From Stenotrophomonas maltophilia (GTDB lineage Bacteria; Pseudomonadota; Gammaproteobacteria; Xanthomonadales; Xanthomonadaceae), in assembly GCA_002435595.1 (NCBI GenBank), contig DJBL01000141.1:1-23193 (forward strand): DNA of 23,193 nucleotides, in the 5' to 3' direction. The notes below the pieces were generated by a model that worked only from the letters and a program-made list of their open reading frames with translations, searched no databases and was not told the origin of the DNA. A program made the position numbers and the translations under genes. Position 1 is the stretch's first letter; the number at the start of each line of letters is the position of its first letter. Shown here in pieces: positions 8,620 to 13,798 of this stretch.

Positions 8620-9834
8620 ATGTCCCGTGGCATCCCCCTGGCCCTGCTGGCGCTCACGCTTGGTGCGTACGCCATCGGCACCACCGAATTCGTCATCGTC
8701 GGGCTGATCCCGACCATCGCCGCCGACCTCGGCGTCTCCCTGCCCTCGGCCGGCCTGCTGGTCTCGCTGTACGCCCTGGGCGTGGCGGTGGGCGCGCCGG
8801 TGCTGACCGCGCTCACCGGCCGGGTGCCGCGCAAGACCCTGCTGGTGGCCCTGATGGTGCTGTTCACCCTGGGCAACGTGATTGCCTGGATGGCGCCCGG
8901 CTACGGCTCGCTGATCGTGGCCCGCGTGCTTACCGGCCTGGCACACGGCGTGTTCTTCTCGATCGGCTCGATCATCGCCACCTCGGTGGTGCCCAAGGAG
9001 AAAGCCGCCAGCGCGATCGCGATCATGTTCACCGGCCTGACCGTGGCACTGGTCACCGGCGTGCCGCTGGGTACCTTCATCGGCCAGCACCTGGGCTGGC
9101 GCGCGACCTTCCTGGCCGTGGCCGCGCTCGGCGTGATCGCGCTGGTCGGCAGCCTGCTGTTCGTGCCGCGCAACCTGCAGCGCAGCGAACCGGCCACGTT
9201 CGGCCAGCAGTTGGCGGTGCTGGCCCAGCCGCGCCTGCTGCTGGTGTATGCGATCACCGCGCTGGGTTATGGCGGCACCTTCCTGTCCTTTACCTACCTG
9301 GCCTCGATCCTGCAGGACGTCAGCGGCTTCTCGGCCAATGCGGTGAGCGGCGTGCTGCTGGTGTACGGCGTGTCGGTGGCGTTCGGCAATCTGTGGGGCG
9401 GCCGCCTGGCCGACCGCCGCGGCCCGATCCCGGCGCTGAAGCTGATCTTCGCGCTGCTGGCGGCCGTGCTGTTGGTGCTCACCTTCACCGCCTACAACAC
9501 CTGGCTGGTGCTGCTGACCGTGCTGGCCCTGGGCGCGGTGGCGTTCGGCAACGTGCCGGGGCTGCAGGTGTATGTGGTCAAGCAGGCGCAGCGGTTCGCC
9601 CCGCAGGCGGCCGACGTGGCGTCTGGCCTGAACATCGCCGCGTTCAACGTGGGTATCGCCTTCGGCGCCTCGCTGGGCGGCCTGGTGGTGGACCATCTCG
9701 GCCTGATGCACACGCCGTGGCTGGGCGCGCTGGTGGTGATGGGCGCCTTCGGCCTGACCGTGCTCAGTGGCCGCCTGGATCGGCGCGACGGTGTGGCCGA
9801 TCGCGCCGACGGCATCGCCGTGGGCGCGCATTGA
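8620..9834 (+). CDS. MFS transporter, DHA1 family (AraJ/YdhP-like)
   Basis: A 404-residue, 12-helix major facilitator protein of the drug:H+ antiporter DHA1 type. The opening IPLALLALTLGAYAIGTTEFVIVGLIPTI splits into helix 1 with the GTTEF signature typical of the AraJ/YdhP/SotB group. The loop 2-3 motif is TGRVPRKTLL, the motif C-like stretch in helix 5 is ALVTGVPLGTFIG, and NLWGGRLADRRG marks the loop between helices 8 and 9. It would export sugars, purines or drugs across the inner membrane using the proton gradient; the substrate cannot be read. ATG 8620 (MSRGIPLAL) has GGTAA 6 bases upstream, a weak ribosome site. It is divergent from the LysR gene, and dkgB follows 149 bases later with REP-type hairpins in the gap. 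Confidence 0.92.
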   Translation: MSRGIPLALLALTLGAYAIGTTEFVIVGLIPTIAADLGVSLPSAGLLVSLYALGVAVGAPVLTALTGRVPRKTLLVALMVLFTLGNVIAWMAPGYGSLIVARVLTGLAHGVFFSIGSIIATSVVPKEKAASAIAIMFTGLTVALVTGVPLGTFIGQHLGWRATFLAVAALGVIALVGSLLFVPRNLQRSEPATFGQQLAVLAQPRLLLVYAITALGYGGTFLSFTYLASILQDVSGFSANAVSGVLLVYGVSVAFGNLWGGRLADRRGPIPALKLIFALLAAVLLVLTFTAYNTWLVLLTVLALGAVAFGNVPGLQVYVVKQAQRFAPQAADVASGLNIAAFNVGIAFGASLGGLVVDHLGLMHTPWLGALVVMGAFGLTVLSGRLDRRDGVADRADGIAVGAH

Positions 9835-9876
9835 GCCAGCCTGGCAGCGCACTCACCGCCCGCGTTACGCAACTAC

Positions 9877-9930
9877 AGCGGGCCAACGGTCCGCTTTGCG
9901 CGACGGCAGCCGACCAACGGTCGGCTCTAC
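9877..9930 (-). repeat. Pair of GTAG-type REP (SMAG-like) hairpins
   Basis: Two adjacent stem-loops share the loop AAC: AGCGGGCC/GGTCCGCT at 9877-9895 (one G-T wobble) and AGCCGACC/GGTCGGCT at 9908-9926 (perfect). The second is followed by CTAC, so on the minus strand it reads GTAG-AGCCGACC-GTT-GGTCGGCT, the form of the SMAG elements of Stenotrophomonas. The first is preceded by CTAC. They lie in the gap between the MFS gene and dkgB. Confidence 0.75.
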
Positions 9931-9983
9931 GTCGCTTTACGGTGCACGGCGTAGCCTGCACTTCCCCCCTTGAAGGAGTTTCC

Positions 9984-10787
9984 ATGAGCATTCCCGCATT
10001 CGGCCTCGGCACGTTCCGCCTGAAAGGCCAGACCGTCATCGACTCGGTCCGCAACGCATTGGACGTGGGCTACCGCGCCATCGACACCGCACAGATCTAT
10101 GACAACGAGGCCGAGGTTGGCCAGGCCATCGCAGCATCCGGCGTGGCCCGCGACGATCTGTTCGTGACCACCAAGGTGTGGATCGCCAACTTCACGCATG
10201 ACGCCCTGCTGGCCAGCCTGCGCGAGAGCCTGCGCAAGCTGCGCACCGACCATGTCGAGCTCACCCTGATCCACTGGCCCTCGCCCAAGGACGCGGTACC
10301 GATGGCCGAGTATCTGGGCGCACTGGCCGAAGCGAAGTCGCTGGGCCTGACCCGGCAGATCGGCATCTCCAACTTCACCATCGCCCAGACCCGCCAGGCC
10401 ATCGAGATCCTGGGTGCCGATGCCATCGCCACCAACCAGATCGAAGTCCACCCGTACCTGCAGAACCGCGCGTTGATTGCGTTCCTGCAGGAACAGGGCA
10501 TCCACGTCACCGCCTACATGAGCCTGGCTTACGGCGAGGTGCTCAAGGATCCGGTGATCCAGGCCATTGCCGAACGCCACCAGGCCACCCCGGCCCAGGT
10601 CGCGCTGGCGTGGGCGCTGCAGCAGGGCTTGGCGGTGATCCCCTCCTCCACCAAGCGCGAAAATCTGGCCAGCAACCTGCTTGCCGCCGACCTGCGCCTG
10701 AGCGACGCGGACATGGCGCAGATCGCCACGCTCGACCGCGGCCAGCGGCTGGCCAACCCGGACGGGATTGCGCCGGCCTGGGATTGA
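9984..10787 (+). CDS. dkgB: 2,5-didehydrogluconate reductase DkgB
   Basis: A 267-residue aldo/keto reductase, exactly the length of E. coli DkgB. DkgB reduces 2,5-diketo-D-gluconate and, physiologically, small alpha-oxoaldehydes such as methylglyoxal, with NADPH. The start MSIPAFGLGTFRLKGQTVID is characteristic. The catalytic tetrad is Asp34 and Tyr39 (DTAQIY), Lys64 (TTKVW) and His97 (LIHWPSP). The C-terminal nucleotide-binding block is GLAVIPSSTKRENLASNL. ATG 9984 has a strong GAAGGAG at 9972-9978. The frame is open far upstream through the MFS gene, but that is a shadow. It follows the MFS gene on the same strand. No ordinary terminator follows; the palindromic array starts within about 15 bases of the stop. 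Confidence 0.93.
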   Translation: MSIPAFGLGTFRLKGQTVIDSVRNALDVGYRAIDTAQIYDNEAEVGQAIAASGVARDDLFVTTKVWIANFTHDALLASLRESLRKLRTDHVELTLIHWPSPKDAVPMAEYLGALAEAKSLGLTRQIGISNFTIAQTRQAIEILGADAIATNQIEVHPYLQNRALIAFLQEQGIHVTAYMSLAYGEVLKDPVIQAIAERHQATPAQVALAWALQQGLAVIPSSTKRENLASNLLAADLRLSDADMAQIATLDRGQRLANPDGIAPAWD

Positions 10788-10863
10788 CGCAGGCGGGCAC
10801 GGTCGGTGTTCGCGGTGGTGTGGGTCATCCGCGCGCGCTGGCGGTACTCCGGATGCACGCCGA

Positions 10864-11012
10864 GGTAGGGTCGGATCCCTATCGACCGCCGACTGTGTGA
10901 ATCGGCGCGGCGAACGCATGATCTTGGCCGACGTGTGTGCGCTTCGATTCGTGGTCATGCCCTCAACGAACGTGGCGCGTTTCACGGCGGTCGATCGGGA
11001 TGCGACCCTACC
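10864..11012. repeat. Array module 1
   Basis: 149 bases, intact arms, preceded by a diverged type A spacer that begins about 15 bases after the dkgB stop. The inner helix is GCATGATC with GGTCATGC, containing a G-T wobble. Confidence 0.9.
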
Positions 11013-11073
11013 GGGGTCGCGTTCCGGGCGTTGGCCATCCGCGCGAGCTGACGGTCCTCCGGATGCACCCCGA

Positions 11074-11222
11074 GGTAGGGTCGGATCCCTATCGACCGCC
11101 GACCACGTGGATCGGCGCGGCGAACGCATGATCTTGGCCGACGTGTGTGCGCTTCGATTCGTGGTCATGCCATCAATGAACGTGGCCCGTTTCACGGCGG
11201 TCGATCGGGATGCGACCCTACC
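11074..11222. repeat. Array module 2
   Basis: 149 bases, intact arms, type A spacer before it. It carries private changes (CAATGAACGTGGCCCG) in the right interior. Confidence 0.9.
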
Positions 11223-11283
11223 GGGGTCGCGTTCACGGTGTTGACCATCCGCGCATGCTGACGGTCCTCCGGATGCACCCCGA

Positions 11284-11432
11284 GGTAGGGTCGGATCCCT
11301 ATCGACCGCCGACCGCGTGGATCGGCGCGGCGAACGCATGACCCTGGCCGACGTGTGTGCGCTTCGATTCGTGGTCATGCCATCAACGAACGTGGCGCGT
11401 TTCACGGCGGTCGATCGGGATGCGACCCTACC
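11284..11432. repeat. Array module 3
   Basis: 149 bases, intact arms. It has a type A spacer on its left and the first type B spacer on its right, so it marks the switch point of the array. Confidence 0.9.
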
Positions 11433-11508
11433 GGGGTCGCCCATGAGGCGCGCAGGTGCCGGCACATCGGGACGGGATTGCGATTGAACCAGGCGACGCG
11501 GTGACCGA

Positions 11509-11655
11509 GGTAGGGTCGGATCCCTATCGACCGCCGACTATGTGAATCGGCGCGGCGAACGCATGACCCTGGCTGACGTGTGCGCTTCGACCTGTGGTCA
11601 TGCCATCAACGAACGTGGCGCGTTTCACGGCGGTCGATCGGGATGCGACCCTACC
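11509..11655. repeat. Array module 4
   Basis: 147 bases with a 2-base deletion in the apical GTGTG stretch; arms intact; type B spacers on both sides. Confidence 0.9.
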
Positions 11656-11731
11656 GGGGTCGCCCATGAGGCGCGCAGGTGCGGGCACATCTGGACGGAA
11701 TTGCGATTGAACCAGGCGGCGCGGTGACCGA

Positions 11732-11880
11732 GGTAGGGTCGGATCCCTATCGACCGCCGACTATGTGAATCGGCGCGGCGAACGCATGACCCTGGCCGAC
11801 GTGCGTGCGCTTCGATCTGTGGTCATGCCGTAAACGAACGTGGCGCGTTTTACGGCAGTCGATCGGGATGCGACCCTACC
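11732..11880. repeat. Array module 5
   Basis: 149 bases. It carries the variant TGCCGTAAA (11826-11834) and TTTACGGCA (11849-11857), which form a perfect 9-bp stem absent from modules 1-4 and 6. Confidence 0.9.
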
Positions 11881-11956
11881 GGGGTCGCCCATGAGGCGCG
11901 CAGGTGCCGGCACATCGGGACGGAATTGTGATTGAACCAGGCGGCGCGGTGACCGA

Positions 11957-12103
11957 GGTAGGGTCGGATCCCTATCGACCGCCGACGACGTGGATCGGCG
12001 CGGCGAACGCATGACCCTGGCCGACGTGTGTGCATCGATTTGTGGTCATGCCATCAACGAACGTGGCGCGTTTCACGGCGGTCGATCGGGATGCGACCCT
12101 GCC
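11957..12103. repeat. Array module 6
   Basis: 147 bases. The right arm ends GACCCTGCC instead of GACCCTACC, turning one A-T pair of the outer stem into a mismatch or wobble; otherwise as module 3. Confidence 0.88.
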
Positions 12104-12179
12104 GGGATCGCCCATGAGGCGCGCAGGTGCGGGCATATCTGGACGGAATTGCGATTGAACCAGGCGGCGCGGTGACCGA

Positions 12180-12326
12180 GGTAGGGTCGGATCCCTATCG
12201 ACCGCCGACTACGTGGATCGGCGCGGCGAACGCATGACCCTGGCCGACGTGTGCGCTTCGATCTGTGGTCATGCCGTAAACGAACGTGGCGCGTTTTACG
12301 GCAGTCGATCGAGATGACCCTGCAGG
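12180..12326. repeat. Array module 7, right end degenerate
   Basis: The left arm is intact and the interior matches module 5, including the TGCCGTAAA/TTTACGGCA stem (12272-12280 and 12295-12303). The right arm has lost bases (GAGATGACCC) and runs into CCCTGCAGGG, so the array ends here, 28 bases before the hydrolase stop codon. Confidence 0.85.
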
Positions 12327-12350
12327 GGCAGCGGGCGCGACGGCGCTGCC
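12327..12350 (-). terminator. Hairpin after the alpha/beta hydrolase gene
   Basis: GGCAGCG at 12327-12333 pairs with CGCTGCC at 12344-12350 around a 10-base loop, directly after the stop of the minus-strand hydrolase gene. No T-run follows on the minus strand, so a termination role is uncertain. Confidence 0.35.
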
Positions 12351-12353
12351 GGG

Positions 12354-13052
12354 TCAGGCCTGCAACCACCCGCGCATCGCCGCGCTGACCTCGTCCGGCT
12401 TCTCCATCGGCGCCAGGTGCCCGCAATCGGGCAGCACCAGCAGCGTTGAACCGGGCACCAGCGCATGCATCTCTTCGCTGATCGGCAACGGGGTGATGCG
12501 GTCGTTGGCGCCGCAGACGATCAGCAGCGGATCGCGATACCCGGCCACGACGTCATGGCCATCGCCGCGCTCCAACGCGCTCTGGCGCAGGAACACCTCG
12601 GCGCCCAGCCGCGCGGTCATGTCGCGCACGCGCTGCACCAGTACGTAGTCGTCCAGGCGCGAGGCGTCGATGTAGCTGCGCATCAGCTTGTCGCCAAACC
12701 CATGGAAGGTGCCGGGCAAGCGCACGCTGGCCTGTTGCGACTGACGCTGGGCGGCACGCTCGGGGGAGTCGGCATGGATCGAGGTATCGATCAACGCCAG
12801 CCGCAGCACCCGTTCCGGCGCCGTGCGCAGGATCTGCTGGGCCACGAAACCGCCCAGCGAGAAACCGGCCAGGGCAAAACGCGCCGGTGCCTGCGCCAGC
12901 ACGTCATCGACCACCGCCTGCATCGTTTCACCCCGGGTCTGGTCGCCGACCGTGCAGTCGGCGATATCGGACAGGTCGGCGATCTGCGCGCGCCAGAGTT
13001 CGGCATCGTTGAGCAGGCCGGGGAGCAGCAGCAGGGGAATGCGGTCGGTCAT
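12354..13052 (-). CDS. Alpha/beta-fold hydrolase
   Basis: A 232-residue cytoplasmic alpha/beta hydrolase. The catalytic triad is readable: nucleophile Ser65 in GFSLGG (GxSxG), Asp184 in CGANDRITP and His212 in DCGHLAPMEKP. The N-terminus IPLLLLPGLLNDAELW contains the oxyanion-hole region. The pattern is that of carboxylesterase, haloperoxidase-like or MenH/PcaD-type enzymes; the sequence does not tell which ester or thioester is cleaved. I chose ATG 13052 (MTDRIPLLLLPG) because this is where family similarity begins; the upstream ATG at 13088 adds a non-conserved tail. No good ribosome-binding site is present. The gene stands alone and converges with dkgB across the palindromic array. Confidence 0.88.
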   Translation of the reverse strand: MTDRIPLLLLPGLLNDAELWRAQIADLSDIADCTVGDQTRGETMQAVVDDVLAQAPARFALAGFSLGGFVAQQILRTAPERVLRLALIDTSIHADSPERAAQRQSQQASVRLPGTFHGFGDKLMRSYIDASRLDDYVLVQRVRDMTARLGAEVFLRQSALERGDGHDVVAGYRDPLLIVCGANDRITPLPISEEMHALVPGSTLLVLPDCGHLAPMEKPDEVSAAMRGWLQA

Positions 13053-13407
13053 GGGGCTATTGTCGCGCCACCGCGCTGCCGGGGCCATGCCGTGTCTGGC
13101 CCTGTGCGTTGCAGGGCTGGTGCGATCGGCGGCGCCCCGATGCCCGAACCATCCGAGCTGCCGGAGCGGCTTTCACGGCAGAAGGCCGAGCAATGCAGGC
13201 GCGGGCAGTGGCCCCCACCCTGGGCATGGGTGCAACGGCACCGCTGGCGCTTCACCCGGCGACGCCATGGATGGTGCAGGATCTGTCATCGACGCCGGAT
13301 CCACAAAAGTAACGTCACTGGTCGATCGAATGACCCTGGGTCAGGCAAGGCGCCAACCGGATCACGCCTGTCCGGCAAGGGGGCGGCAGCATTATCGGGA
13401 GAACCTC
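13053..13407. other. 355-base intergenic region, one short palindrome seen
   Basis: This gap separates the starts of the divergent hydrolase gene and the small exported protein gene. I see no convincing ORF. TGACCC-T-GGGTCA at 13331-13343 is a perfect 13-base palindrome about 65 bases before the exported protein gene and could be an operator. A lower-GC patch (ACAAAAGTAACGTCACTGG) precedes it. No consensus promoter was found with confidence. Confidence 0.4.
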
Positions 13408-13767
13408 ATGTCCAAAGTGCCAACGATCACACTGTGCATTGCGCTCGCTTGCTTGCCCTTGGCGTGTGATGCCGCCAACAAGGAAAGGCTGCAGGGACTG
13501 TCTGCGCAGACAAGCGCCAACATTCTGGCTGCGCAGCAGCAACCCGACTGCGTGCGCGTCGTGGACGCCTACGTCTTGCGCACCAGGGCCTGGAAACCCA
13601 CCACGTACTTCGTCGCTCTATCAGCCCCTGTGGCCGCGGGCCGGGCATTTGCCGTGTTGCATGTGGATGAGCTTGCAGATCCGCTGTACCTGGGCGAACG
13701 AAAGTCGTTCCATGTGGAGCTGGATCAATCCTGCAGCAAGGTGACCGAGGAACTCCAGTTTCAGTAA
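13408..13767 (+). CDS. Small exported protein of unknown function
   Basis: A 119-residue protein I cannot assign. Residues 1-22 look like a Sec signal peptide (MSKVPTITLCIALACLPLAC then DA); cleavage before ANKE is plausible. The PLAC segment is a poor lipobox because of the Pro, so a lipoprotein is possible but less likely. The mature part of about 97 residues has two cysteines (in QPDCVRVVD and LDQSCSKV) that could form a disulfide, and a beta-rich centre (TYFVALSAPVAAGRAFAVLHVDE). ATG 13408 has GGGAGAA a few bases upstream, a good ribosome site. The coding sequence looks less GC-rich and less codon-biased than its neighbours. The gene converges with pat, 31 bases away. Confidence 0.75.
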   Translation: MSKVPTITLCIALACLPLACDAANKERLQGLSAQTSANILAAQQQPDCVRVVDAYVLRTRAWKPTTYFVALSAPVAAGRAFAVLHVDELADPLYLGERKSFHVELDQSCSKVTEELQFQ

Positions 13768-13798
13768 GCGCCGCCAGATGGCGTGAACCAGGCGCGGG

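Larger units (their letters stand above)
10803..12326. repeat. Tandem array of seven long palindromic modules
   Basis: Seven modules of 143-149 bases start at 10864, 11074, 11284, 11509, 11732, 11957 and 12180, giving periods of 210, 210, 225, 223, 225 and 223. Each begins with GGTAGGGTCGGATCCC and ends with GATGCGACCCTACC. The outer 28 bases of the two ends pair at 26 positions. An inner GCATGACC/GGTCATGC helix is also kept, with a G-T wobble in copies 1 and 2. The left arm (30 bases) is identical in all seven copies. Modules 1-3 are preceded by one kind of spacer (61 bases) and modules 4-7 by another (74-77 bases). Module 7 has lost its right end. The array fills the whole gap between the convergent dkgB and hydrolase genes. 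It has no convincing coding potential, and no transposase or reverse transcriptase is nearby. Confidence 0.92.

Noticed and set aside
9927..11465. A 512-codon minus-strand ORF through modules 1-3 of the array, giving a 70-residue protein repeat
   Set aside because: It stays open because the 210-base period is a multiple of three; it then runs antisense through dkgB, and the later 223-base periods break any frame. The repeat residues are low in hydrophobic core patterns and rich in Arg and Ser, as expected from translated GC-rich palindromes.
10803..12326. CRISPR array
   Set aside because: Repeated units are about 149 bases and palindromic, the spacers are themselves repeated in two families, and no cas gene is present.
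10803..12326. Retron or diversity-generating element
   Set aside because: No reverse transcriptase gene or template/variable repeat pair is visible in the window.
13109..13312. 67-codon ORF in the gap before the exported protein gene
   Set aside because: No ribosome-binding site, no coding-like composition and no recognisable sequence.
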